DNA of 46,773 nucleotides from Rhodococcus sp. IEGM 1379 (GTDB lineage: Bacteria; Actinomycetota; Actinomycetes; Mycobacteriales; Mycobacteriaceae): contig NZ_JASHKR010000036.1 in assembly GCF_030056815.1 (NCBI RefSeq), positions 1-46,773 on the forward strand, written 5' to 3'. The notes beneath the pieces are model-generated. The model was given only the letters and a program-made list of their open reading frames with translations. It did no database searches and was not told the DNA's origin. The translations under genes were made by a program, and so were the position numbers. Shown one piece after another: positions 34,931-44,299 of the stretch (positions are counted from its first letter, which is position 1; each line of letters begins with the position of its first letter).

Positions 34931-36229
34931 TCACACAGAGACAACTACCTCGTGTTTCGGTCGCTTCGCGATCAGCAATGACATCACCGCTGCAATCGCA
35001 CACAGCCCGCCCGCCACATAGAAGGCCGAGTCGTACGAGCCGATCTGATCGCGAACCAGGCCCGCGAGGAAAGCCACGAGGCCTGCGCCGATCTGATGCG
35101 ACGCCAGGACCCAGCCGAACACGATGGGAGCGTCGGCCCCGAAATGCTGCCGGCACAGCGCGACGGTCGGCGGAACCGTCGCCACCCAATCGAGTCCGTA
35201 GAAAATGACGAACGCGATCATCGGCGGATGGACTGTGTTGGCGAGGAGCAACGGCAGGAAAAGCAGCGAGATCCCGCGAAACAGGTAATAGATGCCGAGC
35301 AGTTTCCGCGAGTCCATCCGGTCCGTGAACCACCCTGACGCGATGGTCCCGACCATGTCCAAGATTCCGATCACTGCCAGGAGCGACGCGGCCGTCGTGA
35401 TCGGCATGCCGTGATCGTGCGACGCCGGAACAAAATGCGTGCCGATGAGCCCGTTGGTGCTTGCACCGCAAATTGCGAAAGTGCCGGCAAGGAGCCAAAA
35501 CACCTTGGTTTTCGACGCCGTCACCAGCACCGAAATTGCGCGGCCCGCAGCGCCGCCGCGTTGGTGGACGGGCAAAGTGGGAGCGACGTAATCTGCCGGC
35601 GCACCGTAAGGCGTCGTACCTACGTCGGACGGAAAGTTGCGCAGGAACAGCAGCACGAACGGCACTACGGCTAACGCCGCGAACGATACGGTGAAGGCGA
35701 CGCTCTGCCAGTCGTAGGTTTCGGAGATCTTTGCCAAGACGGGCAGGAACACCAGCTGACCGGCCGCACCGCCGGCAGTCAGAATGCCGGTCACGAGTCC
35801 ACGCTTCTCCACGAACCAGCGGTCGACGATGGTCGCGACAAATGCCAGGGCCATCGATCCGGTACCCAAGCCGACGAAGACACCCCACAGCAGGATGAGC
35901 TGCCAACTCGAGGTCATGAAGATGGTCAGGCCGCTGCCCAACGAGATCAGCGCCAAAGCCGAGGTGACAACTGCGCGAATCCCAAACCGCTCCATGAGGG
36001 CTGCCGCAAACGGCGACGTGAGGCCGTACAGAACAAGGTTCACCGAAACCGCGGCCGAAATACTGGCCCTCGACCAGCCGAAATCTTCGTGCAGAGGGTC
36101 GATCAGGATCGACGGGGCCGCGCGGAAGCTTGCGGCACCGACCAACGCGAGAAACGCCACGATCGCAACCGACCAGGCACGGTGAAAGCGCGGTGGGGCC
36201 GATTCAGACAGTGAGGTCTCGGAAGTCAC
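34931..36229 (-). CDS. MFS transporter (oxalate/formate antiporter-like)
   Basis: A protein of about 432 aa with twelve membrane helices, resembling monocarboxylate or oxalate/formate antiporter-type MFS members (motifs DFGWSRASISAAVSVNLVLYG and DRWFVEKRGLVTGILTAGGA). The substrate is probably an organic anion, by family only. I chose GTG at 36229, where the polar N-terminus before the first helix begins; no clear ribosome site is visible, so the start is uncertain. A longer frame to 36349 would overlap the divergent DUF5313 start. It is 78 nt downstream of the gabD2 promoter side. Confidence 0.88.
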   Translation of the reverse strand: MTSETSLSESAPPRFHRAWSVAIVAFLALVGAASFRAAPSILIDPLHEDFGWSRASISAAVSVNLVLYGLTSPFAAALMERFGIRAVVTSALALISLGSGLTIFMTSSWQLILLWGVFVGLGTGSMALAFVATIVDRWFVEKRGLVTGILTAGGAAGQLVFLPVLAKISETYDWQSVAFTVSFAALAVVPFVLLFLRNFPSDVGTTPYGAPADYVAPTLPVHQRGGAAGRAISVLVTASKTKVFWLLAGTFAICGASTNGLIGTHFVPASHDHGMPITTAASLLAVIGILDMVGTIASGWFTDRMDSRKLLGIYYLFRGISLLFLPLLLANTVHPPMIAFVIFYGLDWVATVPPTVALCRQHFGADAPIVFGWVLASHQIGAGLVAFLAGLVRDQIGSYDSAFYVAGGLCAIAAVMSLLIAKRPKHEVVVSV

Positions 36230-36337
36230 AGGAAGGATTCTGCAGGAGCGGGACCCGGGGAGTCTCCCCGAGCGCATATCGACGCACATTCCCGGCACCG
36301 GCGTAAACCGGCCGATACCGGCAACTATCCTGGGAGT

Positions 36338-36715
36338 ATGGCCGAACAAACCCGCCCGAGTTTCCCTCAGTACTGCGGATACCTTCTGGGTAAGACGCTC
36401 CCCGACACCTACCAGGATTGGGTTCGCAACGATCTTGTCGGTCCGGGTGCGCAGGTCCGCTACATTGTTCGTTTCACGGTTCCGGCGATGCTCATCCTCA
36501 TGCTGTTCCTCTTGATCCCGGGACCCGTCTGGATTCCGTTGGCCATGATGGCTCTACTGCTCATCCCACTGGCCTATTTTGTTGTCGCATTGGGCACCAT
36601 CTACCGCCGTCACCGCCTCCTGAGCCACGGTCTCGATCCCGACCTGCTGAACGAGAAAGCACAGCGACGGGCCGACAGCGACCGTGAAGACTACGAAAAG
36701 CGCCACGGTCGCTGA
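36338..36715 (+). CDS. DUF5313 family membrane protein
   Basis: A 125-aa protein with the DUF5313 pattern: GYLLGKTLPDTYQDWVRNDL near the N-terminus, then two membrane helices (about residues 45-90) and a charged C-terminal tail. The family is known only from actinomycetes and has no assigned function. It is divergent from the MFS gene with about 108 nt between them, and its stop lies 22 nt from the stop of the convergent XRE-TetR gene. Confidence 0.85.
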   Translation: MAEQTRPSFPQYCGYLLGKTLPDTYQDWVRNDLVGPGAQVRYIVRFTVPAMLILMLFLLIPGPVWIPLAMMALLLIPLAYFVVALGTIYRRHRLLSHGLDPDLLNEKAQRRADSDREDYEKRHGR

Positions 36716-36736
36716 GTTCTGCTGCGAGAACAGCTG

Positions 36737-37615
36737 CTAAATGCGCCGACACCGCACAAGATCCAACGCAAAGCGCGAGTAATCCTGGGCGATCTCCTCG
36801 GGAGTTTGTCGCCCGCTCGGTCGATACCATTGTGCGACAGATACACACATCACGACAATTGCGCGCGCGGCCTGCCGAGGCCGATCCGTCTCGAACACAC
36901 CGCCCGCAACCCCGTCGTCCACCTGTTTGGTCATCAACCACTGCTGATAGTTGCGCGACTCCGCTATGCGTACCCTGTTTTCCACTGTGAGACTGCGCAT
37001 TTCACTAGCACCGATGAAACCTTGATCTCGACGATAGATGTGGAACAACGTCACGCATTCGACAAGAAACGCCAATCTTTCCGCAGGACTTTCACCTTCG
37101 TCGATCGCTGCCAGCGATCTCGTGTTCAATTCGGCCATGGTTCGATCGAGAATTTCGGTCAGCATCTGCTGTTTACTGGCGTAGTGGTGATATAGACCCG
37201 GAACACTCATCTGCGCACGCTTGGCGATTTCACGCATCGCGGCGCCGTGGTACCCGGTCTTCACCATCTCCGCGAGCGCGGCGGCCAACACCGAATCGAA
37301 CGAACTCGGTCCGAACCTTCGCCACTCCTCCGGGCGAAAATGCTGAATCGGATCCGACCGTTCTCGGCCCCACGTCTGTTGCTCCGCCGGGCGAACCACG
37401 GCGGCCGGCAACAGAGCATCGAAACGCACGCCCAGAACGCCGCCGATCGAAGCTAACCTGTCGACACTGACCCTGGTCTTCCCGGTCTCGACGGCGCTGA
37501 GAGTGGCAGGACTGACCTCGAGCCTCCTGGCCAATTCTCGCAGCGAAAGACCACCGTCGCGTCGAGCTTGCCGGATCGACGCTCCGATCAGGACAGTATT
37601 CTCAGTTTCCGCCAT
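36737..37615 (-). CDS. XRE-TetR fusion transcriptional regulator
   Basis: A 292-aa protein with two DNA-binding domains. Residues about 8-70 are a Cro/CI-type helix-turn-helix (LIGASIRQARRDGGLSLREL and SPATLSAVETGKTRVS). Residues about 105-165 are a TetR domain (AMREIAKRAQMSVPGLYHHY, ASKQQMLTEIL). A TetR-type ligand-binding domain follows. Fusions of this kind are uncommon and may read a bipartite operator. The ATG at 37615 is preferred because the XRE fold begins there. It is divergent from the cyclase-ligase operon, its likely target, and inverted repeats lie in the gap. Confidence 0.88.
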   Translation of the reverse strand: MAETENTVLIGASIRQARRDGGLSLRELARRLEVSPATLSAVETGKTRVSVDRLASIGGVLGVRFDALLPAAVVRPAEQQTWGRERSDPIQHFRPEEWRRFGPSSFDSVLAAALAEMVKTGYHGAAMREIAKRAQMSVPGLYHHYASKQQMLTEILDRTMAELNTRSLAAIDEGESPAERLAFLVECVTLFHIYRRDQGFIGASEMRSLTVENRVRIAESRNYQQWLMTKQVDDGVAGGVFETDRPRQAARAIVVMCVSVAQWYRPSGRQTPEEIAQDYSRFALDLVRCRRI

Positions 37616-37617
37616 AG

Positions 37618-37751
37618 TGTTCAGTATTTCCGAACATTGAAAATCTGACAATGCGGTGACCACGGAAATTCCTGAAGCGGTTGACTACTCATTATCGGCC
37701 TGACCATGATGTGGATCACAAAACACAAGGTCCGCCCGAGCGATCGCTCGG
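37618..37751. promoter_or_regulatory. Candidate operators and promoter between the XRE-TetR gene and the cyclase operon
   Basis: TGTTC-N9-GAACA (37618-37636) lies 3 nt from the regulator start. A perfect 16-nt palindrome, CCGAGCGATCGCTCGG (37736-37751), lies 26 nt before the cyclase start. TTGACT at 37681-37686 is a possible -35 element for the cyclase operon. The two different repeats would suit a regulator with two DNA-binding domains, but this is inference. Confidence 0.5.
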
Positions 37752-37777
37752 TTCCGGCAGCGAGAGGATCACACATC

Positions 37778-38731
37778 ATGACCGAAGCGCCCTATCTTGG
37801 AGAACTCCTGCGCGACGCGCCCAGTAACTGGGGCAAGTGGGGAGAACTCGACGAGGTCGGTTCCCTGAACTACCTCGACGCCGCACAGGTGCTTCGAGGT
37901 GTCGGCACTATCAAGCAGGGTTCCGTGTTCACGTTGCAGCGTCTGATCGGCGACCCCAAGGGCGACCCGGTGTGGCCCGGACGCACTCCGGCCGAGCGCA
38001 CTCAGATTCTCGACGAAAGTAGTTGGGACGGCGATGACGCCCCCAACTTCCCCGGCGGCCTTCACTACGCCGACGACAAGATCGACGCATTCCTCCAGGG
38101 ATCGACGCAATACGACGCCCTCGGCCATGTCTGGTACGACGGCGCACTGTGGAACGGCTATTCGGCTGACACAACCATCGGCGGATTGGAGAAGGCCAGC
38201 GTCGAACCGATTGCAGACCGCGGAGTCGTCGGACGCGCAGTACTGCTCGACATGGCAAAGTTCCGCGGCAAAGAAAATCTCGACAAGGCTGAAACCTTCA
38301 CGCACCATGACCTTTTGGCGTGTGCCGAAGCGCAGGGTGTGGCGATCGAAAAGCGGGACATCCTGGTTATCCGCACCAATTTCCTCAAGCTGTTCTTCGA
38401 CCAGGGCGATGCCTTCTACGAAGGCTTCTGTGAGCCCGGCCTGATCTACAGCCCGGAACTCGTCCAGTGGTTCCAGGACATGGAGATTCCGAATCTCGTC
38501 ACCGATACCATCGCCAACGAAGTCACGACCGATCCCGATAACGGTGTTGCATTGGTTCTCCACAATGCCCTGATGCGCAACCTCGGCGTGGTGTTCACCG
38601 AAATCTGCGATCTCGAAAAATTGGCCGCCGACTGTGCCGCCGACGGCCAGTACACGTTCCTGTACGTCGCCGCACCGCTCAAGGTTGCCAAGGCAAGCGG
38701 CTCTCCCGTGAATCCGGTTGCCATCAAATGA
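37778..38731 (+). CDS. Cyclase-family protein (KynB-like metal hydrolase fold)
   Basis: A 317-aa member of the cyclase family PF04199, whose best-known enzyme is the kynurenine formamidase KynB. The metal-site segment here reads STQYDALGHVWYDG, the form seen in the larger non-KynB branch; further likely ligand residues are in FTHHDLLAC. The true substrate is not predictable, but ring-opening or amide/lactone hydrolysis fits. GAGAGGA precedes the ATG at 37778. Its stop overlaps the acyl-CoA ligase start, so the product is probably a carboxylate that is then activated with CoA. Confidence 0.87.
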   Translation: MTEAPYLGELLRDAPSNWGKWGELDEVGSLNYLDAAQVLRGVGTIKQGSVFTLQRLIGDPKGDPVWPGRTPAERTQILDESSWDGDDAPNFPGGLHYADDKIDAFLQGSTQYDALGHVWYDGALWNGYSADTTIGGLEKASVEPIADRGVVGRAVLLDMAKFRGKENLDKAETFTHHDLLACAEAQGVAIEKRDILVIRTNFLKLFFDQGDAFYEGFCEPGLIYSPELVQWFQDMEIPNLVTDTIANEVTTDPDNGVALVLHNALMRNLGVVFTEICDLEKLAADCAADGQYTFLYVAAPLKVAKASGSPVNPVAIK

Positions 38732-40377
38732 CATATGCAGATCGACCATGGATAGCGTTGTACCGCAACGACGTTCCCTCGGACATCGAGGTCGAACATC
38801 CCACGATGCTCGCAATGCTGGCTGCCGCAGTTCGCTCCGATCCGGACGCGGCGGCCGTGAAATATTTCGACCGCCAGCTCAGCTTTCGTGAATTAGACCG
38901 TCAGAGTGACGCTCTGGCACGAGCACTTCGCGCAGGCGGACTGAAACGTGGCGACCGCGTCGCACTGTTTCTACAGAACGTTCCGCAGTTCGTTGTCGCC
39001 GTGGCCGGCATCTGGAAGGCAGGCGGTGCCGCCGTCTCGATCAATCCCATGAACCGCGAACGGGAGTTGGGGTACCAGCTCGAAGATTCCGGAGCGTCGG
39101 TGCTCATCGCCCTGGAAGGCCTGTATGACTCCGTAGGCCGCAATGTCGTCGCGAACTCTCCGGTGAAACGCGTCATCACCACCTCTGAACTCGAGTACCA
39201 GAGCCGCAACGACTCGAGGGTTTTCGAGGGGATCGTGAAGAAGAACCTCGACACCGAAGATTTCGCGACCTTGATCGAGAACCATTCCGTCGGCGACCCG
39301 ATTACGACGGACATCGCGCCGGAAGATATTGCAGTACTGACCTATACGTCGGGAACCACCGGTCCACCGAAGGGAGCGATGACTTCTCACTCGAATATGA
39401 CGTTCAACGCTCAGGTGTACCGGGACTGGTTGGGACTGAACTCCGAAGACACGGTGCTCGGAGTCGCGCCGTTGTTCCACATCACCGGCTTGATCGGCCA
39501 CGTCGCGGCATCAATTCTGGTGCGAATGCCTCTGGTACTGGCCTACCGGTTCCATCCCGAGGTGATGCTCGACGCAATTCGCGAACATCGACCGACATTC
39601 ACCGTCGGCGCGATCACGGCCTTCACCGCGCTGCTCAATACTCCGGGCTGCGTTCCCGAGGATTTCACCTCGATGCGGCTGCTCTACTCCGGTGGCGCGC
39701 CTATCTCACCGACCGCCGCGGAAGCAGTGCGCGCTATGACAGGCGTTGCACTGCACAACATCTACGGACTCACCGAGACCACGTCGCCGACTCACGCCGT
39801 CCCGGTGGGAGCTCATACACCTGTCGATCCCACCTCCGGCGCACTGTCGGTCGGAGTCCCTGTCCCGAACACTGTCGTCAGGATCGAGGACGAGAAGGGC
39901 GCTGTTCTGCCCGTGGGTGAAATCGGTGAACTCGTCGTACGCGGTCCGCAGGTTGTGCGGGGATACTGGAACAAGCCCGAGGAAAGTGCGTCGGCAATTC
40001 GCGACGGATGGTTCCACACCGGTGACGTGGGTTTCATGGACGAAGCCGGTTGGTTCTACGTCGTCGACCGGAAGAAAGACATGATCGTCGCGTCCGGCTA
40101 CAAGGTGTGGCCCCGCGAAGTCGAGGACGTTCTCGCAGAACACCCGGCCGTACGTGAGGCCGCAGTTGTCGGAATCCCGGACGAATATCGAGGCGAGACG
40201 GTGAAGGCATTTGTCAGTCTCGTCGCCGGCGCTTCGGCCACCCCGGAAGATCTGATCGATCACTGCAAAAAACGTATGGCGGCGTACAAGTACCCACGAT
40301 CGGTGGTGTTGGTGGAAGAACTCCCCAAGACCGTTACCGGGAAGATCTTGCGTCGCGAATTGCGTACAGTCACATAA
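38728..40377 (+). CDS. AMP-binding acyl-CoA ligase
   Basis: A 549-aa member of the ANL superfamily. The P-loop motif LTYTSGTTGPPKGAM is near residues 205-219. A8-type motifs include YGLTETTSPTH and GWFHTGDVGFMDEAG, then DRKKDMIVASGYKVWPREVE. The catalytic Lys539 is in PKTVTGKILRREL. It would adenylate a carboxylic acid and transfer it to CoA. The specificity (medium- or long-chain fatty acid, or aromatic acid) is not readable from motifs. It is the second gene of the cyclase operon and ends at a GC-rich hairpin. Confidence 0.93.
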   Translation: MTYADRPWIALYRNDVPSDIEVEHPTMLAMLAAAVRSDPDAAAVKYFDRQLSFRELDRQSDALARALRAGGLKRGDRVALFLQNVPQFVVAVAGIWKAGGAAVSINPMNRERELGYQLEDSGASVLIALEGLYDSVGRNVVANSPVKRVITTSELEYQSRNDSRVFEGIVKKNLDTEDFATLIENHSVGDPITTDIAPEDIAVLTYTSGTTGPPKGAMTSHSNMTFNAQVYRDWLGLNSEDTVLGVAPLFHITGLIGHVAASILVRMPLVLAYRFHPEVMLDAIREHRPTFTVGAITAFTALLNTPGCVPEDFTSMRLLYSGGAPISPTAAEAVRAMTGVALHNIYGLTETTSPTHAVPVGAHTPVDPTSGALSVGVPVPNTVVRIEDEKGAVLPVGEIGELVVRGPQVVRGYWNKPEESASAIRDGWFHTGDVGFMDEAGWFYVVDRKKDMIVASGYKVWPREVEDVLAEHPAVREAAVVGIPDEYRGETVKAFVSLVAGASATPEDLIDHCKKRMAAYKYPRSVVLVEELPKTVTGKILRRELRTVT

Positions 40378-40385
40378 CCGCAGAC

Positions 40386-40413
40386 GGCGGGCGGGGTAAT
40401 CACCCCGCCCGCC
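40386..40413. terminator. Hairpin terminator after the acyl-CoA ligase
   Basis: A perfect 12-bp stem (GGCGGGCGGGGT at 40386-40397 with ACCCCGCCCGCC at 40402-40413) has a 4-nt loop. It lies 9 nt after the ligase stop and just before the end of the convergent lipase pseudogene. There is no T run, which is common for terminators in this group. Confidence 0.75.
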
Positions 40414-40420
40414 GATCCGA

Positions 40421-41477
40421 CTAGCCGTCGCCAGAGTTCACTGCCTGACCGGCGAGCATCCTCGTCGTGAAATCCAGTGCGTCGTCGTAGGATGCCCCAA
40501 TTGCTCCGCGGTGATCAGCACCCTCGTAGGTCTTGAACTCGACCTCCGACCCCTTGCTGCAGAAATCCTTGACCGCTCCGGTTGTACTTCCCACCGAGAC
40601 AGGCACATCCGTAGTTCCCTGGGCGAACAGCGTCAGCACCTTGAGTGTCACGGTCGCCAGTTCCTGCCGCTGCCTGGACACCGAGAAGGATGACCGGAAC
40701 AAACGGCACCACACCCGACATAGCCGCGTTGCCGGATGAAACCAACTCCGGAATCTTGGCAGTTCTGTTTCCGGGAGCAACCGACACTGCGCCCTTGAGG
40801 TTCAGCTCCGGCGCTCGGTCCTGACCAAGCGCCGCAGTGAAGACCGCGGCTTGTCCACCCCGACTGTGCCCCATGGCAAACCAGTCCTTGCCCACCGACG
40901 GGTCCACCTGCCGCGTAGCGCGAACGATATCCGTCACGGTATTGGCCGCACTGGTCCCGTTCATATACGGATGCCCGCCGGGCGTGCCGAGCCCTTCGAA
41001 GTCGGTTTGTACCACAACATATCCATTGGCGATCCTTTTATCGAGCGTCTGGTCTACCCCGGAAAGATAGTCGTGCACCGGGCCCTTCGGGGTATCCGCC
41101 GATGGGGCACACGCATCAGCTACACCGGTAGTTCCGTGCGCCCAACTGACTACCGGCCAGCCGCCCGCCGGAGCGGGAGTGTTGGGAATGGCGACCACTC
41201 CGGACACCAGAATCGTTTCTCCGGAGGCACTTTGAGACAGATACGTGATGCGCTCGTTCTTGGCGGCATTGGGCAGCGCCGCAGATTCGGTCAGATTATG
41301 CGCAGTGATCAGTGTTCCCGGCGACACCTGGGGCGCGGCTTGAACGGACCCGAAGGAAAGAGGCCAGGTTCAACCGTTGGACGCAGTGGAAGTAAAGGCT
41401 GCTGCCGATACGGCCGCGCACAGCGTCAGAGTTCCGCTGGATAGTCGGACAACACGCTTCTTCTGAACAGCCTTCAC
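40421..41477 (-). pseudogene. Secretory lipase (LIP family) pseudogene
   Basis: A GTG at 41477 with a good ribosome site (GGAGGT) begins a signal peptide (VKAVQKKRVVRLSSGTLTL), but a TGA at 41372-41370 stops it after 35 residues. The same frame then continues with a clear secretory-lipase sequence: AHGTTG, TDFEGLGTPGG and the nucleophile elbow GHSRGG. Near 40690-40650 the frame changes, and the end of the lipase (LFAQGTTDVPV, GADHRGAIGASYDDAL) is read in another frame. About 70 residues normal for the family between these parts appear to be missing. Three independent lesions make this a pseudogene rather than a sequencing slip. Confidence 0.85.
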
Positions 41478-41511
41478 GAAATTACCTCCACAGTAAGTTA
41501 ATTGGAAACGA

Positions 41512-42333
41512 TCAGTGCAGGGCGACTGTTGCGCCGATCAATCCTTGGGCTTCGTAGATCTTGGCGGCGACCTCGTCACGCATCGCGACGAACTCCGGCA
41601 TGGAACGGATCGCGGTATCAGTCGGCTGCTGGTTGTCTCCCTTGAACCACACTGTGCGGTCGTAGATCACCCGCCCGGGGCGAGCGCCCATCACGATGAC
41701 TCGGGTACCGAGGAAGATTGCCTCTTCCACACTGTGCGTCACGAAGAACACGGTTTTACGACGCTCACGCCACAGATCGAGCAACTCGAGTTGCAGCTTC
41801 TCCCGCGTCATCGCGTCGAGCGCACCGAAAGGCTCATCCATCAGGATGATTCGCGGATCGGTGATGAGAACCCGGGCTATCTGGCAGCGCTGCTGCTGAC
41901 CACCGGACAGCTCGTACGGCTTGCGGTCGCCGTACAATTCCAAGCCCACCAGTTCCAACATCCGATCTGCCTCAGCGACCCGTTCCTTACGGGGAACACC
42001 CCGCATCTTGAGGCCGAACTCCACGTTCTTCCGCACCGACAACCACGGGTACAGATTCGAATGTTGAAACACCACACCACGATCCGGGTCAGGACCCTTG
42101 ATGTGGGTATTGCCGACCATGATTGTTCCCTCGGTCGGCTCCTGAAAACCGGCGAGCATCTGCAAGAGCGTCGTCTTGCCGCAACCGGAAGGTCCGACGA
42201 CGCACACAAATTCTTCCGGTTCGAAGGTCAAGCTGGTCGAGTCGAGCGCAAGGACCGACTCGCCGGCGGTGACGTATTCTTTCCGAACATCGGTAAGTAC
42301 CACCCGGGTACTGAGATCGGTAGCGGTAGTCAT
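41512..42333 (-). CDS. tauB: Taurine/sulfonate ABC transporter ATP-binding protein
   Basis: A 273-aa ATPase of the TauB/SsuB type. Walker A is GPSGCGKTT, the Q-loop is in VFQHSNLYPWL, the signature is LSGGQQQR and Walker B is IILMDEPFGALD, with the His switch in VTHSVEEA. It powers uptake by the permease and binding protein encoded just upstream. Its ATG overlaps the stop of the binding-protein gene (ATGA). It is the last gene of a four-gene coupled operon. Confidence 0.93.
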   Translation of the reverse strand: MTTATDLSTRVVLTDVRKEYVTAGESVLALDSTSLTFEPEEFVCVVGPSGCGKTTLLQMLAGFQEPTEGTIMVGNTHIKGPDPDRGVVFQHSNLYPWLSVRKNVEFGLKMRGVPRKERVAEADRMLELVGLELYGDRKPYELSGGQQQRCQIARVLITDPRIILMDEPFGALDAMTREKLQLELLDLWRERRKTVFFVTHSVEEAIFLGTRVIVMGARPGRVIYDRTVWFKGDNQQPTDTAIRSMPEFVAMRDEVAAKIYEAQGLIGATVALH

Positions 42334-43400
42334 GGCTGGCCTACTTTCTTCACTGCGTCCGTGTAGATTCCGCTGACGTAGGCGCTAGTGGGACTGACCG
42401 CATCGATGTTGCCCTGCTCCAGAAGGAACTTCGCAGTCCCGGACAGGCTCTGCGCAAAATCTCCACCGAGGTAGGTATTGCTCGCCTGATCAGCGGCCGA
42501 CAGATACGTATAGCCGACCAACTGTGGTGTGATCAGATCCGGTGCGATACCGAGTTGCGCCGACATCGACACCGCCGCACCCGTGGGATCTGCGTTGATC
42601 CGACCAGCGGCATAGTCTTGCAACTTGGTCCACATGACCATGAATTCCGGATTGGCAGAGACAAATTCAGTGGTGGCACCGGACAGATCGAACGTGGGTG
42701 CCCCCATCTGGGAGACATCGGCACTACTCATGATGACGTGCCCGTCGGCGGTCAACTTTGACAGTGTCGGATCCCAGACCCAGGCGGCATCTATCTGCCC
42801 ACCCTGCCAGGCGCCGAGCATCGCATCGGGTTTCAAGCTCATCAGAGTGACATCTGCGGCCAGGTTCGCAGCGCCGAGGGCAGCGAGGAGGCTGTAATGC
42901 GACGTACTACCGAACGGTGTGGCAATTTTCTTGCCGCGCAGTCCTTCCAGTGTCGTGATAGCCGGATCTTTCACGACCAACGATTCCGCTTCGCCGATAA
43001 CGTCCTGGATCCACACCACCTGCATCGGAATGTTCAACGGGGCCGACAACGCCATTGTTGCCGGACTCGAACCCAAGGTTCCCAGATCGAGACTGCCCGA
43101 ACCGAAGGCCTGCACTACATCCTGACCGGAGCTGAACTTGCTCCACGTGATGTCTGCGTTAGGCATACATGCCTCGAGCAACCCCTGGTCCTTGACTATC
43201 AGGTCACCGTTGGGAATATCCTGATACCCGATGCTGGCGGACGTCGTAACCGATTCATCTACCGCGACAGGGCAAGTCACCGAAGTGGCCATCGAACGAC
43301 TCACCTCACCACGACCCGTTTCCACACAGGCGGTGAGGGTGGCTCCCAGGGCCGCAGCCGTCATCACTGCAATTGCCGTACGTCCTGAACTGCTGATCAT
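42330..43400 (-). CDS. tauA: Taurine-type ABC transporter substrate-binding lipoprotein
   Basis: A 356-aa lipoprotein (lipobox LTAC, Cys25). The mature part follows E. coli TauA closely in several places: the WSKFSSGQDVVQAFGSG region, LGTLGSSPATMA, GEAESLVVKD, ATPFGSTSHYSLLAALGAA, GAWQGGQIDAAWVWDP and MGAPTFD. Taurine or a close sulfonate is therefore the best substrate guess. It would be anchored to the outer membrane face. Both ends overlap neighbours by 4 nt. Confidence 0.9.
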   Translation of the reverse strand: MISSSGRTAIAVMTAAALGATLTACVETGRGEVSRSMATSVTCPVAVDESVTTSASIGYQDIPNGDLIVKDQGLLEACMPNADITWSKFSSGQDVVQAFGSGSLDLGTLGSSPATMALSAPLNIPMQVVWIQDVIGEAESLVVKDPAITTLEGLRGKKIATPFGSTSHYSLLAALGAANLAADVTLMSLKPDAMLGAWQGGQIDAAWVWDPTLSKLTADGHVIMSSADVSQMGAPTFDLSGATTEFVSANPEFMVMWTKLQDYAAGRINADPTGAAVSMSAQLGIAPDLITPQLVGYTYLSAADQASNTYLGGDFAQSLSGTAKFLLEQGNIDAVSPTSAYVSGIYTDAVKKVGQP

Positions 43401-44299
43401 GCCTTACCCTTCCATGGCGCTACGAGTGTTCCCACTGTCTTGATGGCCGAGTCGAGAACAAGTGCGGCACAACCGATGACGATGATGCACGCAATTGTCA
43501 GAGGAGTATTGAGCTGTGTGCCGGCCAGATACGCGAGTCCGCCGATACCGGGAATACCGTTGTTGAGTTCCGCGGCAACCACCGTCGTCCAAGCAAATCC
43601 GACAGCGATCCGAATTCCGTTGATCACTTCCGGCAACGTCGACGGAAAGACAACATTGGTGAGAACCTGAGTACGACTGGCGCCCAGGGCTTCGGCGGCA
43701 TTTATCTGATCTACCTTGACGGAGGTGACGCCGTTCAGCGTCGCGATCGCGATGGGCGGAAAAGCCGCGAGAAACAGCAGCCAGATCTTGGACGTGTCAC
43801 CGATTCCGAACCAGACGATCAGCAGGCCGATGTATCCGAGTGGCGGCAATGCGCGCAAGAAGTTCAGGTACGGTTCCACGAAAGTCCTGATCGGAACCGA
43901 CATGCCCATCGCGAAACCGATCAGCGGTCCCACGATGACAGCCGCTCCGACACCGGCGGCGATGCGCTGCCCACTGGCAATCAGGTGCTCCCACAGGAAG
44001 TAGTTCTGCTCGCCGAGCACTTCGCGGTCGACTCCGGGTGCAACTTGGTGCCACGTATTGGCCCTGATAAACGCATCCCACACCGAACCCGGCGAGGGAA
44101 GGAACAATTCGTCGATCACACCGGCGGCGGTAATTCCCCACCAGATGACAAGAAAGGCAAACAGTGCCGCAAATCGAACTCCGATGGAACGCAGACGGTT
44201 CGGCGAAAAGTACTTCTTCTTACGCGGCCGCGACACTGCCGGTACCGGAGCACTGGGTAGCGCCTTCGTGATCACCGGTGCGGGGCTGGTAGTTGTCAT
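43397..44299 (-). CDS. tauC: Taurine-type ABC transporter permease
   Basis: A 300-aa permease with about six membrane helices and the binding-protein-dependent transport signature EALGASRTQVLTNVVFPSTL that docks on the ATPase. It belongs to the TauC/SsuC group. The ATG at 44299 is preceded by GGAGGACAGC and overlaps the stop of the SDR gene. An upstream extension to 44404 would lie within the SDR gene and is rejected. Confidence 0.92.
   Translation of the reverse strand: MTTTSPAPVITKALPSAPVPAVSRPRKKKYFSPNRLRSIGVRFAALFAFLVIWWGITAAGVIDELFLPSPGSVWDAFIRANTWHQVAPGVDREVLGEQNYFLWEHLIASGQRIAAGVGAAVIVGPLIGFAMGMSVPIRTFVEPYLNFLRALPPLGYIGLLIVWFGIGDTSKIWLLFLAAFPPIAIATLNGVTSVKVDQINAAEALGASRTQVLTNVVFPSTLPEVINGIRIAVGFAWTTVVAAELNNGIPGIGGLAYLAGTQLNTPLTIACIIVIGCAALVLDSAIKTVGTLVAPWKGKA

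Noticed and set aside
37769-38815. 348-codon minus-strand frame opposite the cyclase
   Set aside because: It is a shadow of the cyclase codons with no domain; the cyclase has a ribosome site and a coupled partner.
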